DNA of 64,000 nucleotides from Clostridiales bacterium (GTDB lineage: Bacteria; Bacillota; Clostridia; Christensenellales; Borkfalkiaceae): the NCBI GenBank assembly GCA_015069615.1, contig SVIF01000002.1, positions 1 to 64,000 on the forward strand, in the 5' to 3' direction. Both the position numbers and the translations under genes were made by a program. The first letter of the stretch is position 1; every line of letters starts with the position of its first letter. Below the pieces are notes generated by a model. That model had not been told where the DNA came from and ran no database searches. It saw only the letters and a program-made list of their open reading frames with translations. Of this stretch, positions 32,972 to 41,085 are shown piece by piece.

Positions 32972-34909
32972 ATGAACGTAACGTTAAAAGACGGCAGCGT
33001 GCTCGCCGTAGAATCGGGCGCAACCTTTATGGAAGTTGCAAAAAGCATTTCCGAAGGTTTGGCAAGAAACGCCGTTTGCGCAAAATGGAACGGCAAATTA
33101 GTGGATTTATCCGAAACCGTAAATGGGGACGGCGCTTTGGAAATCGTTACTTTAAAAGACGAAGAGGGGTTGGACATATACCGTCATACTTGCTCGCACG
33201 TTATGGCGCAAGCAATTAAAACCATTTATCCCACTTGTAAGCTGGCGATCGGCCCCACGGTGGACGACGGGTTTTATTACGATATTGACTTTGTAACCCC
33301 CATCACCCAGGCGGATTTTGAAAAAATTGAAACCGAAATGAATCGCATCATCAAAGCAAATTTTGCTTTGGAACGCTTCACCCTTCCCAAGGCGGAAGCG
33401 ATTTCCTATATGCAAAAATTAAAGGAACCCTACAAAGTAGAACTGATTTCCGAACTGCCTGAAGACGCGGAAATTTCCTTCTATAAACAAGGCTCCTTCG
33501 TGGATTTGTGCCGTGGGCCGCACCTTCCTTCCACGGGCAAAATTAAGGCGTTCCGTCTGCTTTCGCTTACGGGTGCGTACTGGCGCGGCAATGAAAAGAA
33601 TAAGATGCTTACCCGCATCTACGCAACCGCTTTTGAAAAGAAGGCGGAACTAGAAGAATATATCCTTCGCCAGGAAGAAGCAAAGCGTCGCGACCATAAC
33701 AAATTAGGCCGTGAACTTGGCATTTTTATGACGGATGAAACCATCGGTCAAGGCTTGCCCTTACTTATGCCCAAGGGTGCGAAACTCTTTCAAATTTTGA
33801 ACCGCTTCGTTGAAGACGAAGAAGCGCGCCGTGGCTACGTGCTTACTAAAACGCCCTACATGGCAAAAAGCGACCTGTATAAAATCAGTGGGCACTGGGA
33901 TCACTACCGCGATTCTATGTTCGTTTTAGGTAACGAAGAAAAGGGGGACGAACTTATGGCGCTTCGCCCCATGACTTGCCCCTTCCAATACACCGTATAT
34001 AATAACGGCTTAAAATCCTACCGCGACCTTCCCTTGCGCTACGGGGAAACTTCCACACTGTTCCGTAACGAATCCAGTGGGGAAATGCACGGGCTTATTC
34101 GCGTGCGTCAATTCACCCTTTCGGAAGGGCACATCATTTGTATGCCTTCGCAGTTAGAACAAGAATTCAAAGGCTGTTTGGATTTGGCAATGTATATGTT
34201 AAAGAGCGTTGGCTTGGATGAAGACGTATCCTATCGCTTCTCCCGTTGGGATCCCCAAAACACCGAAAAATTCATCAACGATCCCGAACAATGGGACTAC
34301 GCGGAAAACGAAATGAAGCGTATTTTGGACGATTTGGGCTTAACCTACAAGGAAGGCATTGGGGAAGCCGCCTTCTACGGCCCCAAGTTGGATATCCAAA
34401 TTAAAAACGTATTCGGTAAGGAAGATACCTTAATCACTATACAAATTGATATGTTCCTTGCAAAGAACTTTGATATGACTTACGTAGACGAAAACGGTGA
34501 AAAACGCCGTCCCTACATTATTCACAGAAGTTCCATCGGTTGCTACGAACGTACTATGGCGCTTTTAATTGAAAAATACGCGGGCGCGTTCCCCGTATGG
34601 ATGGCGCCCACTCAAGTAAAAGTGCTTTCCTTAACCGATCGTACCGCCGAATACGCGCAAGAAATTGCAAAGGAATTAGAAACCTATGGTTTGCGCGTAG
34701 AAACGGACGTACGAAGCGAAAAAATCGGCTATAAAATCCGTGAAGCGCAACTTAGCAAGGTACCCTATATGATCGTTCTTGGCGATAAGGAAAAGGAAGC
34801 TGGGGTTCTTGCCGTACGCGAACGCGCAGCAGGTGATTTAGGCGTAATGACGAAAGAAGACTTCCTTCAACGCATCTTAAAAGAAATTGCTGAAAAAAAG
34901 TGCAGATAA
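32972..34909 (+). CDS. thrS: Threonyl-tRNA synthetase
   Basis: Class II synthetase charging tRNA-Thr. Order: N-terminal TGS domain (about 1-62), editing domain with HTCSHVMAQAIK, class II core with motif 2 RYGETSTLFRNESSGEMHGLIRVRQFT, motif 3 region HRSSIGCYERTMALLIE, and the anticodon-binding domain (about 540-645, APTQVKVLSLTDRTAEYAQEIA). 645 residues, normal full length with editing domain. Regulated by the T-box leader upstream. Confidence 0.97.
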   Translation: MNVTLKDGSVLAVESGATFMEVAKSISEGLARNAVCAKWNGKLVDLSETVNGDGALEIVTLKDEEGLDIYRHTCSHVMAQAIKTIYPTCKLAIGPTVDDGFYYDIDFVTPITQADFEKIETEMNRIIKANFALERFTLPKAEAISYMQKLKEPYKVELISELPEDAEISFYKQGSFVDLCRGPHLPSTGKIKAFRLLSLTGAYWRGNEKNKMLTRIYATAFEKKAELEEYILRQEEAKRRDHNKLGRELGIFMTDETIGQGLPLLMPKGAKLFQILNRFVEDEEARRGYVLTKTPYMAKSDLYKISGHWDHYRDSMFVLGNEEKGDELMALRPMTCPFQYTVYNNGLKSYRDLPLRYGETSTLFRNESSGEMHGLIRVRQFTLSEGHIICMPSQLEQEFKGCLDLAMYMLKSVGLDEDVSYRFSRWDPQNTEKFINDPEQWDYAENEMKRILDDLGLTYKEGIGEAAFYGPKLDIQIKNVFGKEDTLITIQIDMFLAKNFDMTYVDENGEKRRPYIIHRSSIGCYERTMALLIEKYAGAFPVWMAPTQVKVLSLTDRTAEYAQEIAKELETYGLRVETDVRSEKIGYKIREAQLSKVPYMIVLGDKEKEAGVLAVRERAAGDLGVMTKEDFLQRILKEIAEKKCR

Positions 34910-34922
34910 GCGCTAAAAACAG

Positions 34923-34951
34923 TTGACAAATTCAAAAAATAAGCGTAAAAT
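34923..34951 (+). promoter_or_regulatory. Promoter of infC-rpmI-rplT
   Basis: TTGACA (34923-34928), 17 bases, TAAAAT (34946-34951). Confidence 0.9.
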
Positions 34952-34959
34952 GGAATACG

Positions 34960-35090
34960 GTAAGCAGAAGTAACCCTTCTCACCGAACGGCAAACGCGTT
35001 GTTTGGTTCAATCGGATTTCGTTTTACGGGCTAAAAGTTCGTAATGTTTTCGCTTGAAAAGGGTTACCACGCGGTAACCCTTTAATTTTT
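34960..35090 (+). promoter_or_regulatory. L20-type attenuator leader of infC operon
   Basis: Terminator AAAGGGTTACC (35058-35068) / GGTAACCCTTT (35073-35083) with AATTTTT after it. GTAACCCTT at 34970-34978 duplicates the terminator 3' arm and can pair with the 5' arm instead, making an antiterminator. Position and logic match the Gram-positive L20 leader, in which ribosomal protein L20 represses its operon by promoting termination. Confidence 0.8.
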
Positions 35091-35109
35091 ATAAGGAAGG
35101 TACAGAACC

Positions 35110-35619
35110 ATTAAAGAGCAGCATCAGATTAACGAAGAAATCTTGGATAAGGAAGTGCGCCTAATTGGTGCAGACGGCACGCAATACGGTATCGTGTCCC
35201 GTAACCAAGCGTTGCAAATTGCAGACGAAGCGGAATTGGACTTGGTAAAAATTTCCCCCAACGCCCTGCCCCCCGTGTGCAAATTGATGAACTACGGTAA
35301 GTACCGCTTTGAACTCCTGAAAAAGGAAAAAGAAGCGAAAAAGAACCAAAAGGTTACCGAAATTAAGGAAATCCGCCTTTCTATGACCATAGACGTAGGG
35401 GATATGAACGTAAAAGCAAAGCAGGCAACCAAATTCTTACAAGCGGGCAACAAAGTAAAAGTCAGCTTAAAGATGCGCGGTCGCCAAAACGCGCACTCCG
35501 GCCTTTGCGTAGACGTAATGAACGAATTCTACGAAATGGTTAAGGACTACGCGGTGATGAGTAAAAAACCCCTTACCGAAGGGAAAAACATCACCATGAT
35601 GTTAGATCCCCAACAATAA
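35110..35619 (+). CDS. infC: Translation initiation factor IF-3, with AUU start codon
   Basis: Binds the 30S subunit and checks start-codon selection. The conserved N-terminus IKEQHQINEEILDKEVRLIGADGTQYGI begins at ATT 35110, nine bases after AGGAAGG. No ATG, GTG or TTG lies between the in-frame TAA at 35092-35094 and this point; the first ordinary start, TTG 35143, would remove the conserved INEEI strand and lacks a ribosome site. IF-3 genes are known for AUU starts that allow autoregulation. The C-domain RLSMTIDVGDMNVKAKQATKFLQAGNKVKVSLKMRGRQ is intact. 169 residues, normal. Confidence 0.95.
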   Translation: MKEQHQINEEILDKEVRLIGADGTQYGIVSRNQALQIADEAELDLVKISPNALPPVCKLMNYGKYRFELLKKEKEAKKNQKVTEIKEIRLSMTIDVGDMNVKAKQATKFLQAGNKVKVSLKMRGRQNAHSGLCVDVMNEFYEMVKDYAVMSKKPLTEGKNITMMLDPQQ

Positions 35620-35674
35620 GGGTAATAACGCGAAAGCGGAATAATAACGAAAAACAATAAAAGGAGATACAATC

Positions 35675-35881
35675 ATGCCTAAAATGAAGTCGCACAGCGG
35701 TGCGAAAAAGCGTTTCAGAGTAACCGGGTCTGGTAAAGTTAAAATGTACCACTCCCAAAAGAACCATATTCTGACCAAAAAGTCCAGAAAGAGAAAGCGT
35801 TCCTTGCGCCAAGTTGGCTATTTCCCCACCACGCAAGAAAACAACATCAAGAGAATTATTCCCTATAAAAAGGCGAACTAA
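35675..35881 (+). CDS. rpmI: 50S ribosomal protein L35
   Basis: 68-residue basic ribosomal protein with the L35 signature [22 protein letters not shown] and [24 protein letters not shown] site before the ATG. Middle gene of infC-rpmI-rplT, 12 bases before rplT. Confidence 0.97.
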   Translation: MPKMKSHSGAKKRFRVTGSGKVKMYHSQKNHILTKKSRKRKRSLRQVGYFPTTQENNIKRIIPYKKAN

Positions 35882-35893
35882 GGAGGCGGAATC

Positions 35894-36247
35894 ATGCGTA
35901 TTAAAAGAGCAGTTAACGCTGTAAAAAAGCGTAGAAAAATCTTAAAACTTTCCAAAGGTTACTTTGGTGCAAAAAGCAAGCTTTACAGAGTAGCCCGTCA
36001 AGCGGTTATGAAGTCCTTATCCTACGCATACGTAGGTAGAAAGGCGAAGAAGAGAGATTTCCGCAAATTATGGATTGCACGTATCAACGCTGCAGCTCGT
36101 ATGAACGGTCTTTCTTACAGCAAGTTCATGTACGGCTTAAAGGCTAACGGCATTGAACTTAATAGAAAGGTTCTTGCAGAATTAGCGGTTTTGGATGCAG
36201 CTGCGTTCACCGTTCTCTGCGAAAAAGCAAAAAGCAAATTAGCATAA
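35894..36247 (+). CDS. rplT: 50S ribosomal protein L20
   Basis: Early-assembly 23S-binding protein of 117 residues. [42 protein letters not shown] and [21 protein letters not shown] are characteristic. It is also the expected repressor of this operon through the leader at 34960-35090. AGGAGG site; terminator follows. Confidence 0.98.
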   Translation: MRIKRAVNAVKKRRKILKLSKGYFGAKSKLYRVARQAVMKSLSYAYVGRKAKKRDFRKLWIARINAAARMNGLSYSKFMYGLKANGIELNRKVLAELAVLDAAAFTVLCEKAKSKLA

Positions 36248-36250
36248 GTG

Positions 36251-36277
36251 AAAAGCCTTCTATAAGAAGGCTTTTTT
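36251..36277 (+). terminator. Terminator after rplT
   Basis: AAGCCTTC (36253-36260) pairs with GAAGGCTT (36266-36273), then TTTTT. Confidence 0.88.
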
Positions 36278-36291
36278 CCCATTAGAAAAGC

Positions 36292-37035
36292 ATGAAAAAA
36301 GAACGTATCACTTCGCTTTCCAACCCCACCGTGAAAGCGGTTGCGGCGCTGAAGGAAAAAAAATACCGCGAAAAAGCGGGGCTATTTGTGGTAGAAGGGA
36401 AAAAAATGGTTTTGGAAGCCTTACAAAAAGGGCTTTCCGTAACCGCAATTTACGCTACCGAAAAGTGCGAAAATTTATTCCCCGAACACCTAATCACCCC
36501 CGTTAGCGAAGATGTGTTCCGTAAGATGAGTGACGAAGTTTCGCCCGAAGGCGTTCTTTCCACCCTTGCCCTTCCCACGGTTACGCCCCGAAAAGCAAGT
36601 AACACTTGTATTTTTTTGGACGGCGTGCGCGATCCCGGTAATTTGGGGACTATTCTTCGTACCGCCGCCGCCGTTGGCGTAAAGGAAATTTACCTTGCGG
36701 ATACGGTAGACCCCTTTTCCCCTAAGGTGATTAGGAGCAGTATGAGTGGTATTTACGCGGTAAACGTGTATCGTGGCAGTAGGGAAGAATTACTTCCTTT
36801 CGTATCCCATTTGCCCGTTATCGTGGCGGATATGGGGGGCGAAAACGTGTTTAAGGCCACCCTTCCCGCTTCCTACTGTCTTGTGATAGGAAACGAAGCG
36901 AACGGGGTAAGCCAGCTAATGAAAAACGCGGCAACCCATACCGTTTCTTTGCCTATGCAAAGCGGTGTGGAAAGTTTGAACGCTGCGGTATCCTTATCCG
37001 TTCTATTATACGTGCTGGAAAACAGGAAAATTTAA
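36292..37035 (+). CDS. SpoU/TrmH-family RNA 2'-O-methyltransferase
   Basis: SPOUT-fold ribose methyltransferase with an N-terminal substrate-binding domain (about 1-90, ITSLSNPTVKAVAALKEKKYREKAGLFVVEGKKMV). The three SpoU motifs are DGVRDPGNLGTILRTAAAVG, CLVIGNEANGVS and LPMQSGVESLNAAVSLSVLLY, forming the knotted AdoMet site. 247 residues, normal. Frequently found beside rplT in Clostridia and Bacillus (YsgA-like). rRNA is the likely target; the exact nucleotide is not known. Confidence 0.9.
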   Translation: MKKERITSLSNPTVKAVAALKEKKYREKAGLFVVEGKKMVLEALQKGLSVTAIYATEKCENLFPEHLITPVSEDVFRKMSDEVSPEGVLSTLALPTVTPRKASNTCIFLDGVRDPGNLGTILRTAAAVGVKEIYLADTVDPFSPKVIRSSMSGIYAVNVYRGSREELLPFVSHLPVIVADMGGENVFKATLPASYCLVIGNEANGVSQLMKNAATHTVSLPMQSGVESLNAAVSLSVLLYVLENRKI

Positions 37036-37047
37036 GGAGAAAATTTT

Positions 37048-37788
37048 ATGTCCGGACATTCCAAATGGCATAACATACAAGCAAAAAAAGGGAAAGCGGA
37101 CGCAGCCCGCGGACGTATTTTCACAAAAATCGGCAGGGAAATCGCAGTTGCCGCAAAGCAAGGTAGCGATCCCAACTTAAACTCCAAACTTGCAGATGCA
37201 ATCGCAAAGGCAAAAGCAGCAAATATGCCCAACGATAACATCATCCGCAGTATTAAAAAGGCTTCGGGTGAACTTTCTGCAACCAACTACGAATCCTTAA
37301 CTTACGAAGGCTACGGTGCGGGTGGCTCTGCGGTGATCGTAGAAACGCTTACGGATAATAAAAACCGTACCGCGGGGGACGTTCGCCACGTGTTTGATAA
37401 ATGCGGTGGCGCCATGGGTACCACGGGTTGCGTAGGTTTTATGTTTGATCGTAAAGGCGTTATTGTTATTGAACGCACCGCAACGCTTACCGAAGATGAT
37501 ATGATGGAACTTGCCATTGAATGTGGTGCAGACGACGTAGTTACCGAAGAAGACGCTTTTGTGGTTTACACCAACCCCAACGATTTTTCCGAAGTACGCA
37601 AAGCGTTGGAAGAAAAGAACTTGACTTTCTTGGAAGCGGCAATCCAACAAGTACCCCAAAACAAAACCGAACTTAGCCCCGAAGATACGGCAAAGTTCAT
37701 CAAAATGGTTGACCTTTTGGAAGATTTGGACGACGTGCAAGAAGTATGGCACAACGTAGTTCTTCCCGAAGAAGAGGACGAAGAATAA
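37048..37788 (+). CDS. yebC: YebC/PmpR-family protein
   Basis: Conserved three-domain protein. [32 protein letters not shown] is the diagnostic N-terminus, and the middle has [23 protein letters not shown] and [13 protein letters not shown]. 246 residues, normal. Members have been described both as transcription regulators and as translation factors helping at proline stretches. AAGGAG site, 12 bases after the methyltransferase gene; near ruvC as in many bacteria, though here an inverted sugar operon intervenes. Confidence 0.95.
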   Translation: MSGHSKWHNIQAKKGKADAARGRIFTKIGREIAVAAKQGSDPNLNSKLADAIAKAKAANMPNDNIIRSIKKASGELSATNYESLTYEGYGAGGSAVIVETLTDNKNRTAGDVRHVFDKCGGAMGTTGCVGFMFDRKGVIVIERTATLTEDDMMELAIECGADDVVTEEDAFVVYTNPNDFSEVRKALEEKNLTFLEAAIQQVPQNKTELSPEDTAKFIKMVDLLEDLDDVQEVWHNVVLPEEEDEE

Positions 37789-37807
37789 TCATTTTTCTAA
37801 ACGAAAC

Positions 37808-37836
37808 AGCCCCCACGTTGTGGGGGCTTTGTTTTT
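37808..37836 (+). terminator. Terminator after yebC
   Basis: AGCCCCCAC-GTT-GTGGGGGCT then TTGTTTTT. Confidence 0.9.
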
Positions 37837-37874
37837 GAAAAAACACACGGTTTTTACCGTTATAACGCAATAAA

Positions 37875-37902
37875 AAGCCCGCACCGATTTCGGTACGGGC
37901 TT
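37875..37902 (-). terminator. Terminator of the minus-strand aldolase operon
   Basis: AAGCCCGTACCG pairs with CGGTGCGGGCTT on the minus strand with one wobble, followed by TTTTT. Converges with the yebC terminator. Confidence 0.85.
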
Positions 37903-37914
37903 AAATTTTTTGTT

Positions 37915-38754
37915 TTACGCTTTGTTTTCGCAGCCGAAAATCTTCATTTTCTTAATTGCCGCTTGTTTGATTGCTTCTACCTTTCTATCGCGGATGGCAA
38001 GGTAAGATAGACCCCCTTCCTTAATTGCCGCTTCGGTTGCTTCAATACCCGCAACGCAAAGGTCGGTGTAAATGTTTACCTTGCTAATGCCGTATTTTAC
38101 AACGTTTTGGAAGTCTTCATCCGTAAGGCCAGAACCACCGTGAAGAACCAGGGGAGTATCCATAGCCGCGTGGATTTCGCTTAAACGCTTAAAGTCAAGC
38201 TTGGGCTTGCTCTTATAAGCGCCATGCGCGGTACCGATGGAAATTGCAAGCGCGTCTACGCCTGTTGCTTGTTGGTAAGCAACCGCTTCTTCCACCTTGG
38301 TGTAAAGGTCTGCCGCGTTGTTATCCTCTTGGTCTGCTTGACCAACGTGGCCAATTTCACCTTCAACGGTAGCGCCAAAGCTGTGCGCGATTTTTACGAT
38401 TTCACGGGTGTTAGCCAAGTTTTCTTCGTAGGGGTGAACGGAACCGTCGTACATAATGCTGGAAAAACCGAGTTGCAACGCTTCCATGCAGCGGTCAAAG
38501 GTCAAACCGTGGTCAAAGTGAACAACAACGGGAACGGTAGCGCGTTTTGCAGCCGCAATCAAAGCGGGGGCAATCAGTTTTAATTCACCGCTGGGCAATA
38601 AAACTTCCGCCGTACCGATAATTACGGGTGCGCGCAGTTCTTCAGCGGCGGAAATTACCGCTTCTAACATATCCGTATCCGTGGTGTTGAAAAGGCCAAC
38701 GCCGTAGCCGTTCTTTTGCGCGTCTTTTAATACGTAATCTAAATTAACTAACAT
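37915..38754 (-). CDS. Class II ketose-bisphosphate aldolase (Fba/KbaY/GatY family)
   Basis: Zinc aldolase cleaving a ketose (bis)phosphate to dihydroxyacetone phosphate plus an aldehyde. VVHFDHGLTFD holds the zinc His and catalytic Asp; EGEIGHVGQADQ, SIGTAHGAYKSKPKLDFKRL and LHGGSGLTDEDFQ supply zinc and phosphate ligands; NIYTDL is the C-terminal phosphate loop. 279 residues, the size of GatY/KbaY/Bacillus FbaA. Sequence alone does not separate fructose from tagatose substrates. Last gene of a three-gene unit with an isomerase and a PfkB-type kinase. Confidence 0.92.
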   Translation of the reverse strand: MLVNLDYVLKDAQKNGYGVGLFNTTDTDMLEAVISAAEELRAPVIIGTAEVLLPSGELKLIAPALIAAAKRATVPVVVHFDHGLTFDRCMEALQLGFSSIMYDGSVHPYEENLANTREIVKIAHSFGATVEGEIGHVGQADQEDNNAADLYTKVEEAVAYQQATGVDALAISIGTAHGAYKSKPKLDFKRLSEIHAAMDTPLVLHGGSGLTDEDFQNVVKYGISKVNIYTDLCVAGIEATEAAIKEGGLSYLAIRDRKVEAIKQAAIKKMKIFGCENKA

Positions 38755-38781
38755 AAATTTTCTCCTTTTTTTATCCTAAAT

Positions 38782-39330
38782 TTACATATCTTCTTCAATT
38801 ACGGGCAAACGAGAAATGCGCTTATCCGTAAATTCATCCGTTTCGTCCGTGCTACGGGTGGAAAATTCGCTAATTACCGCGCCGTCTTCCCCTGCAACGA
38901 ACCAGTGCCAAGTTTCGGGCATAATGGTGAATTGCTGACCGGGAAGTAAAATGGTTTCGTCAAAAACCGAAACGTCCGTAGCGGGTAGGGGAATGGAAAT
39001 ATCTTCCTTGGTTTTCGCGCGGTTGGTATCCGTGTAAAGGTAAACTTTACCGTAACGGCAACGGAAGGTTTCTTCCTTACCTTCTTTACCGCCCGTGGGA
39101 ACGTGCTTATGTTCGGGGCAGCATTGACCGGGGAACAGTACCATTTCCTTTGCGCATACGCGTTCGGTATTGATGTAAGTTACAAGTTCCAAACCTACTT
39201 GGTCTACGATATTTAAGCCAAGGTCGGCAACTTCAATGTTCGCCTTTTCTTCATCGGTTAAAACGATACCCGCTTTCGCGTAGTATTCTAATGCTTTTTG
39301 TTGGCATCTAACAACGTCACTTCTTTTCAT
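38782..39330 (-). CDS. D-lyxose ketol-isomerase-like cupin
   Basis: Single-domain cupin of 182 residues related to D-lyxose/D-mannose isomerases (Bacillus YdaE type, about 167). Metal ligands are visible: the His pair in EHKHVPT, Glu in KEETFRCRYG, and His in ETWHWFVAG. The enzyme interconverts D-lyxose with D-xylulose and often D-mannose with D-fructose. AAGGAG site; 12 bases after the HTH-PfkB gene and 27 before the aldolase gene, so the three steps isomerise, phosphorylate, cleave are encoded together. Confidence 0.88.
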   Translation of the reverse strand: MKRSDVVRCQQKALEYYAKAGIVLTDEEKANIEVADLGLNIVDQVGLELVTYINTERVCAKEMVLFPGQCCPEHKHVPTGGKEGKEETFRCRYGKVYLYTDTNRAKTKEDISIPLPATDVSVFDETILLPGQQFTIMPETWHWFVAGEDGAVISEFSTRSTDETDEFTDKRISRLPVIEEDM

Positions 39331-39342
39331 TGCTGTTTCTCC

Positions 39343-40563
39343 TTAATAATTGATATTTTTGCGCCCGAATTTTTTCATAAGGGCGTATACGCTTTCTTTA
39401 TCTTTCATGCTACTGATGGAATCTTTCGCCGCCAAGTTCATTGCCGCGCAAGCGGAAGCAAATTCCAACATTTCTTTATCGCTCATACCTTTGTAAATTC
39501 CGTATAAGCAGCCCGCGCAGTACGCGTCGCCCGCGCCCACCGAACCTTTAATGTAATCTTTAGGTAAATCTAGGGAAGGAACCACGGTAAACGTGCCGTC
39601 CGCCGCGTAGCAGAATCCCGCTTCGGGCGCGTGAACGATCAAGCGTTCGCCAACCCCTTCCTTCATCATAATTTCCATGGTCTTGCGCACGTTTTCTACC
39701 ACAAGGTTGCCGTTTTCGTCGCGTGGGGGAATGCCCGAAACTTCGCTGGCTTCCACTTCGTTCATAAACGCGTTATCCGTATATTTCAACGCGGGAAGAA
39801 CGGTTGCGCTAAATTTTCCCGTGGTGTTGCTAACTACGTCAAAGGAGGTACGAATCCCCGCTTCTTGCACGCGCTTTAACAAACGCGCAAGCGCGGTGCC
39901 GTATTCTTCGTCCGGCTCGTCAAACTGTCTCATCAACAAAAGATAGCCGATATGGAACATTTCACAGTTTAACGCTTCCACGTCAACATCTTGGGGGCAG
40001 AACTCACCGTTTGCGCCTTCGTGCGAAAAGAAGGTTCTTTCGCCCGTGGATTCTATCGTCATTACGTCGCAAAAACTGGTGCAAGCCTTTTGGTCGGTAA
40101 TTACCTTGCTTACGTCCACACCGTATTTTTGCATTTCTGAAAGGATAAATCTACCGCTTTCGTCATTACCAACCCTACCGATTACGTCAACTTTTAGTTT
40201 TTTGTCTAATTTGGCAAGGTCAATCCCCGTGTTGGGTACGCATCCGCCCACCGCTTGGGAAAGGGAATCGATAATGCCCATCATTCCCTTTTCGGGGTAT
40301 ACGTTTACGATTTTCACCGTATCTTTAATAATGTTACCCGCAATGGTAATACCCGTGCGTTCGCCGGCTAACAGCCCGTCCACCGTGGTGCCAAGCGTTT
40401 TTGCAAGCACTTGCAGTTGGGTAATGTCCGGATATCCAACGCCGCGTTCCCACTTGCTTACCGCTTTATCGCTTACGAACAGTTCTTCCGCAAGGTCGCT
40501 TTGGGTAAGACCGCGCAGTTTTCTAAGTCTAGCAATGGTTGTGCCGATTTTCAGTTCTCCCAT
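39343..40563 (-). CDS. HTH(XRE)-PfkB fusion: sugar kinase with DNA-binding domain
   Basis: Residues 3-65 form a Cro/C1-type helix-turn-helix (GTTIARLRKLRGLTQSDLAEELFVSDKAVSKWERG). A short linker leads to a complete PfkB/ribokinase domain (about 80-400), with the N-terminal VNVYPEKG...GGCVPNTGIDLAKL substrate region, GRVGNDESGRFI and the catalytic GAGD (343-346) in GSVGAGDAYCAG. Start is ATG 40563 behind AAGGAG; a longer frame to 40620 would run over the promoter. 406 residues. Likely a sugar kinase whose sugar binding also controls transcription of its own operon; the inverted repeats at 40593-40650 fit its autoregulation. Confidence 0.88.
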   Translation of the reverse strand: MGELKIGTTIARLRKLRGLTQSDLAEELFVSDKAVSKWERGVGYPDITQLQVLAKTLGTTVDGLLAGERTGITIAGNIIKDTVKIVNVYPEKGMMGIIDSLSQAVGGCVPNTGIDLAKLDKKLKVDVIGRVGNDESGRFILSEMQKYGVDVSKVITDQKACTSFCDVMTIESTGERTFFSHEGANGEFCPQDVDVEALNCEMFHIGYLLLMRQFDEPDEEYGTALARLLKRVQEAGIRTSFDVVSNTTGKFSATVLPALKYTDNAFMNEVEASEVSGIPPRDENGNLVVENVRKTMEIMMKEGVGERLIVHAPEAGFCYAADGTFTVVPSLDLPKDYIKGSVGAGDAYCAGCLYGIYKGMSDKEMLEFASACAAMNLAAKDSISSMKDKESVYALMKKFGRKNINY

Positions 40564-40591
40564 AAGAAATCTCCTTTTCGGTTCTGCAACC

Positions 40592-40620
40592 ATTATAAAC
40601 CAAATTTTTCCACTCGTCAA
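40592..40620 (-). promoter_or_regulatory. Promoter of the HTH-PfkB operon
   Basis: On the minus strand TTGACG (40620-40615), 17 bases, TATAAT (40597-40592), 29 bases before the start. Confidence 0.85.
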
Positions 40621-40650
40621 CCCACTAATCGTTCATTTTTTGGTTTATAA
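40593..40650. promoter_or_regulatory. Paired inverted-repeat operator candidate
   Basis: TTATAAACCAAA (40593-40604) and its exact reverse complement TTTGGTTTATAA (40639-40650), 12 bp each with 34 bases between. The first arm covers the -10 box, the second lies upstream of the -35. Suits a repressor binding both arms or a pair of half-sites. Confidence 0.6.
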
Positions 40651-40690
40651 AAAAGGCAAAACAGTAAACGGATAGTAGAGTTTTTGAAAA

Positions 40691-40920
40691 TCTTTCCCTT
40701 TTAGGGAAGAATCTCCGCACGAATACCCCTAAATATTGCGGATAGGGGAAATGAACTTGCAAATACTGATATTGTCGCAAGGGTAGTGGTAGCGTTTAGC
40801 CGTGGGTTATCCGCGAAATATCACTTGCGTTTAAGATACTTTTCCCATAAACCGAATTTTCGTTTTAAGGGAAAGGAAAGGACCGCTTGGCTTTACCGCC
40901 TTTGCGGTCCTTTATGATTT
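40691..40920 (+). ncRNA. Candidate structured non-coding RNA (6S-like size)
   Basis: TCTTTCCCTT (40691-40700) can pair with AAGGGAAAGG (40868-40877), enclosing about 187 bases. Inside are TCCGCA...TGCGGA and the competing CCCCTA...TAGGGG, and GATATT-G-TCGC with GCGA-A-ATATC around an inner arm. It is followed by the intrinsic terminator at 40877-40920. The length and long-hairpin outline resemble 6S RNA, but I see no diagnostic sequence, and no clear promoter. Confidence 0.4.
40877..40920 (+). terminator. Terminator in the ruvC upstream region
   Basis: AAGGACCGC pairs with GCGGTCCTT across a 17-base loop, followed by TATGATTTTT. No coding gene on the plus strand ends here, so it must end some RNA. 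Confidence 0.75.
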
Positions 40921-41005
40921 TTGCGCGTTTTTCTTTCATTTCTGAAACTTTCGCGCAATTTATAAAACTTTTGTTTTGTTTTTTTACCTTTCAAAGGCAA
41001 AAAGG

Positions 41006-41034
41006 TTGACATTTTCCTCATATTTTTGTATCAT
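41006..41034 (+). promoter_or_regulatory. Promoter of ruvC
   Basis: TTGACA (41006-41011), 17 bases, TATCAT (41029-41034). Confidence 0.8.
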
Positions 41035-41085
41035 AGAATAGAAAAGTGGGGCGGTATGGCTTTTTTACTTTTCAAAGGGAGAAAT

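Larger units (their letters stand above)
40651..41005 (+). other. Gene-free region before ruvC
   Basis: About 350 bases without a credible gene. Holds the structured stretch 40691-40920 listed separately, then an AT-rich part (40930-41005) up to the ruvC promoter. Confidence 0.7.

Noticed and set aside
40564-40620. Longer start for the HTH-PfkB protein
   Set aside because: It covers the promoter; ATG 40563 has AAGGAG.
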